From an uncultured Bacteroidaceae bacterium (GTDB lineage Bacteria > Bacteroidota > Bacteroidia > Bacteroidales > Bacteroidaceae), in contig CALUJL010000029.1 of the NCBI GenBank assembly GCA_944320955.1, positions 181,595 to 245,594 on the forward strand: a DNA stretch of 64,000 nucleotides. Direction: 5' to 3'. Positions 16,730 to 25,383 of this stretch are shown here, in pieces; position 1 is the stretch's first letter, and every line of letters begins with the position of its first letter. A program made the position numbers and the translations under genes. The notes under the pieces are model-generated. The model worked only from the letters and a program-made list of their open reading frames with translations. It was not told where the DNA came from and ran no database searches.

Positions 16730-17265
16730 GAGGTTGCCGGCACATCCGTCCCGCCGCCCGGGCTCTGCGCTTGCCGCTCTGCTGCTGCCTGGCGCTGCTG
16801 CTTACGGCTTGCGGGAGCAAGAAAAGCGCGCTCATCGACCGGGCCATCGACCGGGCTGAGGTGAAACTCGGCCTGTCCGTCGGCCGCAGCGACTACTTCC
16901 CCCTCTATCTGGAAGTGGCCGACTGGCTGGGCACCCCCTACCGCATGGGGGGCACCACGCGCCGCGGCGTGGACTGCTCGGGCTTCGTACAGCAGATTGT
17001 GGATGCGGCCTACGGGCAGAAGCTCCGCCGCACGACACGCGAACAGATGGACCACTCCGGCCGCCGCATAGCGCGGCGGCAGTTGCGCGAGGGCGATCTC
17101 GTGTTCTTCAGCACCGCCCGTTCGCGGCGGCGTCCCGACCATGTGGGCATTTACCTCAAGGACGGCCGCTTTGCCCATGCCTCCTCGTCCCGCGGCGTAT
17201 GCCTCTCTTCGCTCGACGAGGACTACTGGGACCGATGTTTCCTGCAGGCAGTACGGCGAAAATAA
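16726..17265 (+). CDS. NlpC/P60 cell-wall hydrolase lipoprotein
   Basis: A 179-residue lipoprotein of the NlpC/P60 cysteine peptidase family, which cuts D-Glu-meso-DAP bonds in murein stem peptides. The start is GTG at 16726: it overlaps the protease stop as GTGA, has AAGGAGG 9 bases upstream, and is followed by a basic N-terminus and a lipobox LTAC (residues about 27-30). Catalytic Cys84 lies in VDCSGFVQ and His139 in DHVGIY. A further His at about 151 (RFAHASS) completes the site. The domain length is minimal (about 120 residues). A good terminator follows immediately. Confidence 0.9.
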   Translation: MRGCRHIRPAARALRLPLCCCLALLLTACGSKKSALIDRAIDRAEVKLGLSVGRSDYFPLYLEVADWLGTPYRMGGTTRRGVDCSGFVQQIVDAAYGQKLRRTTREQMDHSGRRIARRQLREGDLVFFSTARSRRRPDHVGIYLKDGRFAHASSSRGVCLSSLDEDYWDRCFLQAVRRK

Positions 17266-17267
17266 GA

Positions 17268-17306
17268 AAGCAAGAGACCCCGACGGTTCGGGGTCTCTTG
17301 CTTTTT
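17268..17306 (+). terminator. Terminator between the NlpC/P60 lipoprotein and the minus-strand smr operon
   Basis: The near-perfect stem AAGCAAGAGACCCC / GGGGTCTCTTGCTT is followed by TTTT on the plus strand. A T-rich run on the minus strand lets it also end the convergent operon. Confidence 0.88.
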
Positions 17307-17390
17307 ACGGGTCGAGGTTTGTTTCTCCTCGCTAAGGGAGAGGTTTCTTCCATGCAGGGAGAGGAACAAATTCATGCAGGGGAAACGGCT

Positions 17391-17431
17391 GAAAGTGCTG
17401 CCGGTTCTCGGAAAAAGTGCTGCCGCTTTTT
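17391..17431. repeat. Near-palindromic 20-bp repeat, copy B (two units, intergenic)
   Basis: GAAAGTGCTGCCGGTTCTC at 17391-17409 and AAAAAGTGCTGCCGCTTTTT at 17412-17431 are two units in direct order. They lie in the gap between the terminator and the 3' end of the smr-domain gene. The second unit recurs at 35533-35551 and, inverted, at 8099-8118. Confidence 0.65.
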
Positions 17432-17478
17432 TCTTCCGCCCCTTGGGGCTTTTATCTCCGGAAGAAGCGGGGCGAAGT

Positions 17479-18567
17479 TTAGTGCACGATGACCATAGTG
17501 GCCCCGAAGCCGTATTCCTGAAACGAAGCGTCCTGCACCTGGCACGACTTATGGTGCTGCCGCAGTTCGTCGAGCAGGCGGCGGCGCAGTACTCCGTCGC
17601 CCTTGCCGTGGATGAAGACGAGTTTCTGCCCTTTCTTGCCCTTGTATTGCTCCATGGTCTCGCGGAAGGTTTTCAGTTGGTAGTCCAGTATGTCCTTGGC
17701 CTCCATGCCCTGCGTCGAGTCGAGCAGTTCGCTGATGTGCAGGTCCACCTCCACGATGTCCTTGCCGATGCCGTGTTTTTTCGGTTTCTCCACGCGGGCA
17801 GGACTGACGGCGGGGCGGCTGTCGGTCCGTTTCTTCTCGGTCAGGGCCTGCTGCAGGGCACCGGCGTCCACATAGACCTGGCGCGCAGGGACATCGTCGC
17901 GCACAACGTCGTAGAGCAAGGCCGGCTCTTCGAAAAAGTCGGAGGGCTGGAAGGTGTGGAGCTTGTAGAACTTCACGGTGTCGATGCGCAATTCCACCTG
18001 CGCGGCGGGCTTCAGCAGGAAAGGCTTGTCGGTCTTGTAGGCCACGAGCTGCACGGCCACGCGCTCCAGCTCGCCGAGCGCCGATTTCTCAAACTCTTCG
18101 AGGAAAATCTTCGTGTTGGGTTCGGCCGTGCCTTGGTATCTCACCTGCCAGGCATGGCCCTCGGCCGTGAGGTAACTGAAGAAAAGAGTATAGTTGCTGT
18201 CGTTGACGAGATAGGCCTCGAAGGGAGTCTCCATCATGCGCCGCGAATCTACGGGGACGTAGGCCAGAAAGACGTTCAGCACGTTGCCCCCCTTGCGCTC
18301 CGGGGCGCGGTAAGAGACGGCGGGGCGGTCGGCCTCCTTTTCCTTCTCCGGCGTGATGAGGGCGGCAGAGGCCGGAGCCTTCTTCTCTTGCTTTGCCGGT
18401 CGGGGGATGTTGAGCTCGTTGGTCTCGATGACGACGCACTCCCGTCTCAAGACGGGGATTTCGAATCCGTCGGCATCCTCTACCGTAACCATGTCTTTCC
18501 CTACGAATCCCGTAATCTTGCCGCCTCCGGTCTCGTTCAGGAAGCGGACTTTATCTCCTATTTTCAT
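17479..18567 (-). CDS. DUF2027 / Smr domain protein
   Basis: A 362-residue protein. The N-terminus ([21 protein letters not shown]) is a small beta-barrel like those opening MutS2-related proteins. The middle is the beta-rich DUF2027 region. Residues about 275-362 are a Smr domain with the signature [10 protein letters not shown] and the catalytic-loop motif [15 protein letters not shown]. Smr domains nick DNA or cleave RNA. This stand-alone architecture is common in Bacteroidetes and has no proven role. The gene is the last of the minus-strand run porQ-cmk-ispH-smr, 6 bp after ispH, so probably co-transcribed. Confidence 0.88.
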   Translation of the reverse strand: MKIGDKVRFLNETGGGKITGFVGKDMVTVEDADGFEIPVLRRECVVIETNELNIPRPAKQEKKAPASAALITPEKEKEADRPAVSYRAPERKGGNVLNVFLAYVPVDSRRMMETPFEAYLVNDSNYTLFFSYLTAEGHAWQVRYQGTAEPNTKIFLEEFEKSALGELERVAVQLVAYKTDKPFLLKPAAQVELRIDTVKFYKLHTFQPSDFFEEPALLYDVVRDDVPARQVYVDAGALQQALTEKKRTDSRPAVSPARVEKPKKHGIGKDIVEVDLHISELLDSTQGMEAKDILDYQLKTFRETMEQYKGKKGQKLVFIHGKGDGVLRRRLLDELRQHHKSCQVQDASFQEYGFGATMVIVH

Positions 18568-18573
18568 GTCTGT

Positions 18574-19479
18574 TTATCCTTTTGTTGTATTGTCTGTTTT
18601 TTCTTGCAGTGTGCGCTCTATGTGGGTGCGTATTTCCTCCATCAGCCACTTGGGGGTGGAAGTGGCCCCGCAGACGCCTATGGAGACGGCTCCTTCGAGC
18701 TGCTCGGGGTGGATTTCGTCGGTGCTGTCGATCAGGAACGAGCGGGGATTGACCTGCAGGCATTCGTGGAAAAGGACTTTCCCGTTGGAGCTCTTCTTGC
18801 CGCTGACGAAGAAAATCAGGTCGTGCGTCGAGGCAAAACGGCGGATGCTCTCGATACGGTGGGAAACCTGGCGGCAAATCGTATTGTACGAGCGGAAGTG
18901 TGCGCCGGGCGCCATGTGTTCCTGGATATAGCGCTCGATTTCCTGGAATTCGGGCACGGACTTGGTGGTCTGGGAGTAGAGCACGATGTCGCGCGTGAAG
19001 TCCAGTTTCGTGGTGGCCTCTTCCAGATTTTCGATTACGATGGCCTCGCCGTTAGTCTGCCCCACGAGTCCCAGGACTTCGGCATGGCCGTTTTTCCCGA
19101 AGATGACTATCTGGTGCCGCGAACCGAGGGAGGACTCGTATTCGGCCTTGATGCGCTTTTGCAGTTGCAGCACCACAGGGCACGTGGCGTCTATGATTTC
19201 CATGCCGTTCTCCCGGGCTGTCCGGTAGGTGGAGGGCGGTTCGCCGTGGGCACGGAGCAGGACCTTTGTGTCGTGGAGGCCGGCAAGCTGCCGGTGGTCG
19301 ATGGTCTTCAGCCCGAGGGAGCTCAGCCGTTCTACTTCGCGGCTGTTGTGTACGATGTCGCCCAGGCAATAGAGTGTCTTGCCCGAGCGGAGTTCTTCTT
19401 CCGCCTTGCGGATGGCCGTGACGACACCGAAGCAGAAGCCCGACCCTTCGTCTATTTCTACTTTGATAGGATCCTTCAT
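18574..19479 (-). CDS. ispH: 4-hydroxy-3-methylbut-2-enyl diphosphate reductase
   Basis: IspH (LytB) makes IPP and DMAPP in the last step of the MEP isoprenoid pathway. The 301-residue chain carries the three iron-sulfur cysteines in family context: Cys16 (GFCFGV), Cys100 (DATCPVV) and Cys202 (NTICRQVSHR). The substrate segment CGATSTPKWL lies near residue 270. The gene follows cmk with 14 bp between them. Its product feeds the polyprenyl synthase encoded 2 kb away on the other strand. Confidence 0.96.
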   Translation of the reverse strand: MKDPIKVEIDEGSGFCFGVVTAIRKAEEELRSGKTLYCLGDIVHNSREVERLSSLGLKTIDHRQLAGLHDTKVLLRAHGEPPSTYRTARENGMEIIDATCPVVLQLQKRIKAEYESSLGSRHQIVIFGKNGHAEVLGLVGQTNGEAIVIENLEEATTKLDFTRDIVLYSQTTKSVPEFQEIERYIQEHMAPGAHFRSYNTICRQVSHRIESIRRFASTHDLIFFVSGKKSSNGKVLFHECLQVNPRSFLIDSTDEIHPEQLEGAVSIGVCGATSTPKWLMEEIRTHIERTLQEKTDNTTKG

Positions 19480-19493
19480 CGCTCTTGCAAAAA

Positions 19494-20198
19494 TTATTTC
19501 CCCATTTTCCGAAGAGTTTCCCGGAAGCGCTCCAGAAGCCAGGCCTTCTGCTCGGTGATGCTCATCGCGCTGTTGTCGAGCAACAGGGCATCCGGAGCTT
19601 GCCGCAGGGGGGAGACGGCCCGGTGGGAGTCGATGTAGTCACGTTCCTGCACGTTGCGGAGTATTTCCTCGTAGTCGGCGGCCTGGCCCTTGCCCGTCAG
19701 TTCGTCGTAACGCCGCCGGGCACGGACTTCCGCCGATGCCGTAACGAACACTTTCAGCTCGGCCGAGGGGAATACGACGGTACCGATGTCCCGGCCGTCC
19801 ATGACAATGCCGCGCTGCCGGCCCATCTCTTGCTGCTGGCGCACCATGGCCTCCCGCACAAAGGGCAGGGCGGCGATGGGGCTGACACGGGCCGATACGT
19901 CGAGCATACGGATGCGGTCTTCCACGTCGTGCCCGTTCAGCTGGGTGCGCGGAACATGGGTCTGCGGATCGAGCCGGAACGAAATCCGGATCTGCGGCAT
20001 GGCTTTCTCCAGCGCGGCCTCGTCCGGCCGGTCGCCTTGGTACAGGCCGTGCTCCATGGCATAGAGGGTGACGGCCCGGTACATGGCTCCGGTGTCCACA
20101 TAGATATAGCCCAATTCGCGGGCCAGGTCCTTGGCCATCGTGCTTTTTCCGCAGGAGGAATGGCCGTCGATGGCTATGATGATTTTCTTTTGTTCCAT
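19494..20198 (-). CDS. cmk: Cytidylate kinase
   Basis: CMP/dCMP kinase of 234 residues, normal for the bacterial family. The P-loop GHSSCGKST lies at residues 11-19, followed by [15 protein letters not shown] for substrate binding and [11 protein letters not shown] in the central region. The lid region [11 protein letters not shown] follows. The gene is in an apparent operon downstream of porQ (22 bp gap) and upstream of ispH, an arrangement seen in several Bacteroidales. Confidence 0.96.
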   Translation of the reverse strand: MEQKKIIIAIDGHSSCGKSTMAKDLARELGYIYVDTGAMYRAVTLYAMEHGLYQGDRPDEAALEKAMPQIRISFRLDPQTHVPRTQLNGHDVEDRIRMLDVSARVSPIAALPFVREAMVRQQQEMGRQRGIVMDGRDIGTVVFPSAELKVFVTASAEVRARRRYDELTGKGQAADYEEILRNVQERDYIDSHRAVSPLRQAPDALLLDNSAMSITEQKAWLLERFRETLRKMGK

Positions 20199-20220
20199 AT
20201 ATATAAATGAATAGGGATTG

Positions 20221-21159
20221 TCAGAATGCGTAGGCTATGTTCATGAGCAGCGAACCTCCGGCCACGTGGTATTTTCCATAGGCGGCGTCGACTTTCACTT
20301 TCCTGATGTGGCAACCGGCACCGAAGCTCCAGCCGGCTCCGTGGCTCGAATCGCCGACTTTCATCTCGTCCGCCTTGCGGAAGTTATAGCCGCCGGCCAC
20401 GTAGAAATTCTTAATCGGGTAGAAATCCACGCCTAAGGCTATGTGGTTGGCAAAGTCTTCGTCCCAGTCCTGAAGGCGGGAGAGAGTCAGGTGGAGGGCT
20501 ATCGGGGCATGGGAAAAGCGCTTCGTCGCGCCGAGCATCAGGTTGACCGGCAGCTTGGCAGTCTCGTCGGCAAAGGATTTGACCTCGCCGCCCAGGTTCC
20601 GGGCCACGGCCGAAAAGGAGAAATTCCACTCGGCATTGTAGTAATTCAGTGCCAGGTCGGCCGCAAGGGCTATGGAGGAATAACTGTCGTAGGAACAATA
20701 GATGACCTTTGCCGCCACGCCTCCGCTCCAATAGTCGGTCAGGTTGTAGGCATAGAGCCCCATGAAGTTGAAGTCTTTGGCGCGGAATGTGCCGAGATCG
20801 CGGTCTTGCTCGTCGCGGCGGGAGAAGGTGCCGTAGTCCAGATACTGCACGGAAGCGCCCCAGGTGCCCCGTTCGCCGGCAATCTGCGAATAGGCGGCAT
20901 GGAACGAGTTGATGCCCTCCATGTAATTCATGTAGCCCATCGAGAGGGTATGGTCGCTCACGCTGGAGAGGAGTGCAGGGTTGTGGGTGGTGAGCGTAAT
21001 GTCGTCTTCGATGATGGAGATGTTGTCTCCGCCCAAAGCGGCCGCGTGGGCGGAAACCGGAAGGTCCAGAAAGGCATAGCTGCGCGCACCCGGAGCCTGA
21101 CCGCGCAATGGGAGGGCCAAAACCGAGAGCAACAGACAGATAGAGAGGATAGGTCTCAT
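20221..21159 (-). CDS. porQ: PorQ family outer-membrane-type protein
   Basis: A 312-residue exported beta-barrel-like protein. The signal peptide is [20 protein letters not shown]. The mature start [20 protein letters not shown] is the family hallmark (aligned with FLNLPNSARAAALGG in PorQ/PorV-type proteins), followed by [18 protein letters not shown]. In Porphyromonas PorQ is tied to the type IX secretion system through PorZ and A-LPS attachment. No other T9SS gene is in the window, so that role is inference only. The gene is first in a minus-strand operon with cmk, ispH and smr. A 16-bp perfect palindrome sits 10 bp upstream of its ATG. Confidence 0.85.
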   Translation of the reverse strand: MRPILSICLLLSVLALPLRGQAPGARSYAFLDLPVSAHAAALGGDNISIIEDDITLTTHNPALLSSVSDHTLSMGYMNYMEGINSFHAAYSQIAGERGTWGASVQYLDYGTFSRRDEQDRDLGTFRAKDFNFMGLYAYNLTDYWSGGVAAKVIYCSYDSYSSIALAADLALNYYNAEWNFSFSAVARNLGGEVKSFADETAKLPVNLMLGATKRFSHAPIALHLTLSRLQDWDEDFANHIALGVDFYPIKNFYVAGGYNFRKADEMKVGDSSHGAGWSFGAGCHIRKVKVDAAYGKYHVAGGSLLMNIAYAF

Positions 21160-21169
21160 TTTTGCACAA

Positions 21170-21185
21170 TTATACTTAAGTATAA
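21170..21185. promoter_or_regulatory. Perfect 16-bp palindrome upstream of porQ
   Basis: TTATACTTAAGTATAA is fully self-complementary and lies 10 bp upstream of the porQ start codon, within the expected leader or promoter. It could be an operator for a dimeric regulator or an RNA hairpin in the leader. Confidence 0.5.
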
Positions 21186-21270
21186 ACGTCGGAACGGCGT
21201 TTTTCGGGTGCTCGCTCCCATAAAAAAACTAAAATATAAGGTATAAGCAGCCGAATCGGACCGCATGTTG

Positions 21271-21278
21271 TATCTTTG
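21271..21278 (+). promoter_or_regulatory. Candidate -7 element of the polyprenyl synthase gene
   Basis: TATCTTTG matches TAnnTTTG, 35 bases before the ATG at 21314. The -33 element is not recognisable at the usual spacing. Confidence 0.5.
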
Positions 21279-21313
21279 CCCTGACGATTTTGAACTAAAA
21301 AAGGGACTCATTT

Positions 21314-22288
21314 ATGAAAACTCCGGAATCTTTGCTTGAAAGCATCAACAACTATATCGACTCGCTGGACTATTCCAAAGAGCCGAAAGGGCTCTACGAA
21401 CCGATTTCTTACGTATTGTCTCTGGGCGGGAAGCGCATCCGTCCGCTGCTCATGCTGATGAGTGCCAATCTCTGGAAAGAAGATGTGGAAGATTTGCTGC
21501 CTGCGGCCGTGGGACTGGAGGTCTACCACAATTTCACCCTTCTGCATGACGACCTGATGGACAAGGCAGACCGTCGGCGCGGGATGCTGACGGTACACAA
21601 AAAATGGAACGACAATACGGCTATCCTCTCGGGCGACGCCATGCTTATCCTGGCCTATCACTACTTTATGCAGGTGTGCTGCGAGCAAAAGGAAGCCATG
21701 ATAAACACGTTCTCCAAAGCCGCTCTGGAAGTCTGCGAAGGGCAACAGCTGGACATGGACTTCGAGACGCTGAGCAATGTGACGGAAGCGGAGTATTTGA
21801 GAATGATTCGCCTGAAAACCTCGGTGCTTCTGGCTGCCGCGCTGCGCATCGGTGCGGAATACGGGGAAGCCGGGGAAGAAAATGCGCGCCTGATGTACGA
21901 TTTCGGCATCAACATAGGGCTGGCCTTCCAGCTGCAGGATGATTATCTGGATGTGTATGGCAATCCGGAGACGTTCGGGAAAAAGATCGGCGGCGACATT
22001 CTCTGCAACAAGAAGACGTGGATGCTGATAAAGTGCTTGGAACTGGCCGACGAGAGCAGCAAGTTGCAACTGCGGGGCTGGCTGAACCGGATAGACTTCC
22101 TGGCCGAAGAAAAAATAGCTGCTGTCACAGGAATCTACAATGCCGTCCGCGTAGGCGATCTGGCCCAGGAGAAAATAGAAGAGTATTACCAGAAAGGCAT
22201 CGAATGCCTGAATCAAGTGGCCGTCCCCGACGACCGGAAAGAAGGTTTGCGCCTGCTGGCTGAAAAGATGCTGAAGCGGAACAGATAA
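21314..22288 (+). CDS. Polyprenyl diphosphate synthase (octaprenyl-type)
   Basis: A 324-residue trans-isoprenyl synthase that condenses IPP onto an allylic diphosphate, probably to make the menaquinone side chain. The first aspartate-rich motif LLHDDLMDKADRR (Asp79, Asp80, Asp83) and the second, FQLQDDYLDVYG (near residue 208), are intact. The GGKRIRP substrate-binding motif is at 38-44. Product length depends on residues before the first motif (VYHNFTL here), which I cannot convert to a chain length. It probably forms a transcript with the TatD gene 32 bp downstream. Confidence 0.93.
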   Translation: MKTPESLLESINNYIDSLDYSKEPKGLYEPISYVLSLGGKRIRPLLMLMSANLWKEDVEDLLPAAVGLEVYHNFTLLHDDLMDKADRRRGMLTVHKKWNDNTAILSGDAMLILAYHYFMQVCCEQKEAMINTFSKAALEVCEGQQLDMDFETLSNVTEAEYLRMIRLKTSVLLAAALRIGAEYGEAGEENARLMYDFGINIGLAFQLQDDYLDVYGNPETFGKKIGGDILCNKKTWMLIKCLELADESSKLQLRGWLNRIDFLAEEKIAAVTGIYNAVRVGDLAQEKIEEYYQKGIECLNQVAVPDDRKEGLRLLAEKMLKRNR

Positions 22289-22320
22289 GAAATATACCGG
22301 TGGAAAAAGAAGAATCCGCA

Positions 22321-23175
22321 ATGGGAAAACCCGCATGGGTCGACACCCATTCCCACTTGTTCGTCGAGGAATTCGATGAAGACCGGGAGCAGGCCGTGGA
22401 ACGGGCACAGGAGGCAGGAGTCGCACATCTGTATTTGCCGAATATAGACGCCGCTTCTCTCCCGCGTCTGCTCCGCATGGCCGAAGACTATCCGGGATAT
22501 GTCTCCCCGATGATAGGGTTGCACCCGACTTCCGTCTCAAAGGATTATCAAGAAGATTTGGATTTCTTATACCGGTCGCTCTGCGAACGAAACGGGGCGG
22601 AGTGCAACGCATCCTTTCGCTATATGGGAATTGGCGAAATCGGCATCGACCTTTACTGGGACGATTCCTTAAAAAAGGAACAGATGGATGCTTTCCGCCA
22701 ACAACTGCGTTGGGCAAAGGAATTTGACCTCCCGGTTGCGATTCATAACCGGAAAGCTTTTGCCGAGACCTTCGAGGTTGTCTCCCAGGAGATGGACGGG
22801 AAACTTCGGGGGATCTTCCATTGCTTCGAGGGAACAGCGGAAGAAGCGGCGAAGATACTCGCACTCCCCGATTTTTACTTTGGCATAGGAGGAGTGGTGA
22901 CATACAAGAAAAGCAATCTCCCGGCACTCTTGAGAGAAATAATACCACTGGAACGGATTGTACTCGAAACGGATTGCCCTTATCTGGCGCCTGTCCCGAT
23001 GCGGGGGAAACGCAACGAAAGCAGCTTTCTGCTTTATACGGCCCAGAAAGTGGCTGAAACCTACGGAATTCCCCTACCCCTTTTGGCTGAAACTACGGCA
23101 TCAAATGCCCGAAAGTTGCAAAGGAAACAGGAATCCCTACAGCACCGGAATTTCCCGGCACAGCCGGAATATTGA
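22321..23175 (+). CDS. TatD family metal-dependent hydrolase (DNase)
   Basis: A TatD-type TIM-barrel metal hydrolase of 284 residues. Metal ligands are visible in family order: DTHSHL at the N-terminus, GEIGIDLYW (Glu), the His of PVAIHNRKA, the His of FHCFEG, and the Asp of ETDCPYLAP. TatD proteins are 3'-5' exonucleases or DNA repair enzymes. The ATG at 22321 is preferred over the GTG at 22300 because the family fold begins about 8 residues after it; both give the same core. The gene directly follows the polyprenyl synthase, with no functional link evident. Confidence 0.93.
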   Translation: MGKPAWVDTHSHLFVEEFDEDREQAVERAQEAGVAHLYLPNIDAASLPRLLRMAEDYPGYVSPMIGLHPTSVSKDYQEDLDFLYRSLCERNGAECNASFRYMGIGEIGIDLYWDDSLKKEQMDAFRQQLRWAKEFDLPVAIHNRKAFAETFEVVSQEMDGKLRGIFHCFEGTAEEAAKILALPDFYFGIGGVVTYKKSNLPALLREIIPLERIVLETDCPYLAPVPMRGKRNESSFLLYTAQKVAETYGIPLPLLAETTASNARKLQRKQESLQHRNFPAQPEY

Positions 23176-23203
23176 AAATGCAGTAAAAATGTAGCGCGAA
23201 AAA

Positions 23204-23234
23204 TTTGCAGATTTCCCAAAAAGCCGTACCTTTG
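23204..23234 (+). promoter_or_regulatory. Textbook Bacteroidetes promoter for the tRNA pair
   Basis: TTTG at 23204-23207, a 19-base spacer, then TACCTTTG at 23227-23234, lying 17 bases before tRNA-Ser. Both elements match the primary-sigma consensus of the phylum exactly. Confidence 0.85.
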
Positions 23235-23251
23235 CACAGCAATTCCGAAAA

Positions 23252-23339
23252 GGAGAGGTGCTCGAGTGGTTGAAGAGGCACGCCTGGAAAGCGTGTATAC
23301 CCCTAAAGGGTATCGTAGGTTCGAATCCTATTCTCTCCG
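23252..23339 (+). tRNA. tRNA-Ser (anticodon GGA)
   Basis: An 88-base cloverleaf. The acceptor GGAGAGG pairs with TCTCTCC, and the anticodon loop CTGGAAA sits on stem CACGC/GCGTG. A long class II variable arm (TACCC/GGGTA) and the T arm GTAGGTTCGAATCCTAT are present. CCA is not encoded. Confidence 0.96.
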
Positions 23340-23357
23340 CAAATACTTTTATTACAA

Positions 23358-23430
23358 GCGGCAATAGCTCAGTTGGTAGAGCACTAGCTTCCCAAGCTGG
23401 GGGTCGCGAGTTCGAGCCTCGTTTGCCGCT
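23358..23430 (+). tRNA. tRNA-Gly (anticodon CCC)
   Basis: A 73-base cloverleaf with acceptor GCGGCAA/TTGCCGC, D arm GCTCAGTTGGTAGAGC and anticodon loop TTCCCAA on stem CTAGC/GCTGG. The T arm is GCGAGTTCGAGCCTCGT. It lies 18 bases after tRNA-Ser and is read from the same promoter. Confidence 0.96.
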
Positions 23431-23443
23431 CGAATTAAAAATC

Positions 23444-23476
23444 AAGGAGTTAAGTTTTGGCTTAACTCCTTTTTTG
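23444..23476 (+). terminator. Terminator of the tRNA transcript
   Basis: The stem AAGGAGTTAAG / CTTAACTCCTT is followed by a run of T, directly behind tRNA-Gly. Confidence 0.88.
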
Positions 23477-23486
23477 TAATAAGGGA

Positions 23487-24371
23487 TCAACGGATTCGAC
23501 GATACACGATGTCCGATATATCCGCTATGATCTGCGATGCACGCTCAAGACTGCCGGGTATATCTTTCACAAAGACAACCACGGTATAATGTCGACCATC
23601 GGGCAAAATAACAAAACCGGCATCGTTTACTCCGATAAGTTCCCCCTCCTCATTCCGGTCGCCCGTCCCTGTCTTATGCCCGATGCGTGCTCCGGTCTTC
23701 GCCAAAGGCCGAGGCAGGCGGTCTTCACCCGTCCGGCAATCCAAGAGTGTCCGACAAATAAACTGCTGGAGCGTATCGGGAAGAAAGGCGGTCGTAAACA
23801 ATCGGTTCACAAGACAAGCCGTCTCCAGGGGAGTGCTCCAATTTTCGTAGCACGAGGCAAGGTCGCGGTGCATTTCAGCCTCGTCTACGGCTATCCGGAA
23901 ATCCTCCAGTCCCAACCCACGCAGATAACGGTCGGTCTGCTGCGGGCCTCCCGTCATTCGGAAGAGAATGTCGCACGCATTATTGTCGCTCAGCTGTAGA
24001 GAATAGCGAAGCAAATCGGCCACCGTAAGCGTCACTCCACCCCGCGGATACCGCTCGCGCAAAGGGCTGTATGTATCAGGCTGCAAATCCTCCTCCCCTA
24101 TTGTGACCGGAGTCTGGAGCGAAAGCCGGTTTTCGCAAAGATAATCGGCTACAGACAAAGCCTGAAACAGTTTGCAGACGCTCATCAGCGGATAGGAAGA
24201 ATCGTTGTTCCAAGCAAGAGTATCCTTGTCCTGAATAATAACCGCTACCCCTATTTCTCCCGGTTTACTCGCCAAATAGCGGCGGACAGCCTCGTCCAGT
24301 CCTTTGGAAAAAGAGGCTACAGGAAAGAACTGAACAACAAAAAGCAAAAAAAGTGCCTTATACTTCATCAT
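23487..24371 (-). CDS. Class A (subclass A2-like) serine beta-lactamase
   Basis: A 294-residue exported class A beta-lactamase, the group of CepA/CfxA/CblA in Bacteroidales. A signal peptide ends near residue 23. The active-site motif SVCK (Ambler Ser70/Lys73), the SDN loop as SDNNA, an omega-loop candidate DEAEMH with its glutamate, and HKTGTGD (Lys234 box) are all present, so hydrolysis of beta-lactams, especially cephalosporins, is likely. It lies between the tRNA terminator and the ATP synthase operon, on the same strand as the operon but behind its terminator. No insertion sequence or repeat flanks it. Base composition matches the surroundings, so it is probably a resident gene. Confidence 0.88.
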   Translation of the reverse strand: MMKYKALFLLFVVQFFPVASFSKGLDEAVRRYLASKPGEIGVAVIIQDKDTLAWNNDSSYPLMSVCKLFQALSVADYLCENRLSLQTPVTIGEEDLQPDTYSPLRERYPRGGVTLTVADLLRYSLQLSDNNACDILFRMTGGPQQTDRYLRGLGLEDFRIAVDEAEMHRDLASCYENWSTPLETACLVNRLFTTAFLPDTLQQFICRTLLDCRTGEDRLPRPLAKTGARIGHKTGTGDRNEEGELIGVNDAGFVILPDGRHYTVVVFVKDIPGSLERASQIIADISDIVYRRIR

Positions 24372-24387
24372 AAATTCTCCAGTAAAT

Positions 24388-24436
24388 CCAAAAAAAGAAA
24401 TGCTTCAGGTCTCATTCGCCCAGACCCGAAGCATTT
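24388..24436 (-). terminator. Terminator of the ATP synthase operon
   Basis: Arms at 24399-24412 and 24422-24435 form a stem with one mismatch. On the minus strand it is followed by TTTCTTTTTTT. It lies between atpG and the beta-lactamase gene. Confidence 0.85.
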
Positions 24437-24476
24437 TCTTCGTTTTGCTCAGAAAGAAACCTCTACTGCATTCTCC

Positions 24477-25373
24477 CTATTGCATCGACCCTCCTATGAT
24501 GTCCAACAGCTCGGAAGTAATGGCATACTGCCGCGACTTGTTGTAATGGAGTGTGAGGTCATCCAGCAGATCGGCCGCATTGTCTGTGGCAACCTGCATG
24601 GCAGTCATGCGTGCGGCATGTTCGGAAGCCTGATTATCCAACAATGCTGTAAAAAGATTCAAGGCAATAGTCTGGGGCAACAAAGTCGCCAACAAAGCCG
24701 ACCGGGAGGGTTCCACGATATAATCGGGCGCAAGCGCCGGATGCTGGGCCTTAGCCTGCGATGAGGAAAAGACATCATCCAAAGAAACCGGCAGCAGTTC
24801 TTTCCTCTCAAGCACTTGGGAAGAAGCACTCTTGAAGCGATGATACAGCAGAATGACCCGGTCTATCTCGCCGCGTGCATAATCGTCCATCAACTGATAA
24901 GCTAAGGCGGAAATAGCATCGAAGTCTGCCTGCTCGGCCAACTTCTCATAAGAACCGACTATCGTACACTCTTCTTTACGCGCCGCCTGGGCTATTTTTT
25001 TCCCGACAGGATGAACCAGGATCTGCTCTTTCGTCAACTCGGGAAAGGAAAGGATAGTTTCGTGCAATTCCTTGGCCACATTACTGTTGAATGCTCCGCA
25101 AAGGGAAGAATTGGAAGAGAAAGCCACAATTACGACCCTACGGACGGCAGTCCGCTTCGCAGTCAGCGGCGAAGCCGTCCGGTCATCCTCGCCACCTCCC
25201 GCCAGGAAAGCATTCAGAATAGCCGACAACTTGCGTTCATAAGGAGCCATTCCGGTAATGGCCGCCTGGGCACGATGAAGCTTGGCCGAAGCCACCATCT
25301 TCATGGCAGAGGTAATTTTCTGCGTACTCTGCACCGAAGCGATGCGCCCTTTGATTTCTTTCAACGATGCCAT
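24477..25373 (-). CDS. atpG: ATP synthase F1 gamma subunit
   Basis: The rotor shaft of F1. The 298-residue chain starts with the conserved helix MASLKEIKGRIASVQSTQKIT and ends in the matching C-terminal helix (ASEHAARMTAMQVATDNA...LHYNKSRQ), which together form the coiled-coil shaft. The central domain is somewhat divergent, as usual. Last gene of the operon, 10 bp after atpA, with a terminator about 40 bp downstream. Confidence 0.96.
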   Translation of the reverse strand: MASLKEIKGRIASVQSTQKITSAMKMVASAKLHRAQAAITGMAPYERKLSAILNAFLAGGGEDDRTASPLTAKRTAVRRVVIVAFSSNSSLCGAFNSNVAKELHETILSFPELTKEQILVHPVGKKIAQAARKEECTIVGSYEKLAEQADFDAISALAYQLMDDYARGEIDRVILLYHRFKSASSQVLERKELLPVSLDDVFSSSQAKAQHPALAPDYIVEPSRSALLATLLPQTIALNLFTALLDNQASEHAARMTAMQVATDNAADLLDDLTLHYNKSRQYAITSELLDIIGGSMQ

Positions 25374-25383
25374 GACGGTTTAC

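Noticed and set aside
17374..19638. Plus-strand frame of 754 codons across smr and ispH
   Set aside because: It runs through two recognised minus-strand genes and the gap between them, with no family match by eye.
23252..23430. tRNA genes as the attachment site of the island
   Set aside because: They lie 18 kb from the island and show no duplicated 3' end nearby; the island ends behind dnaK instead.
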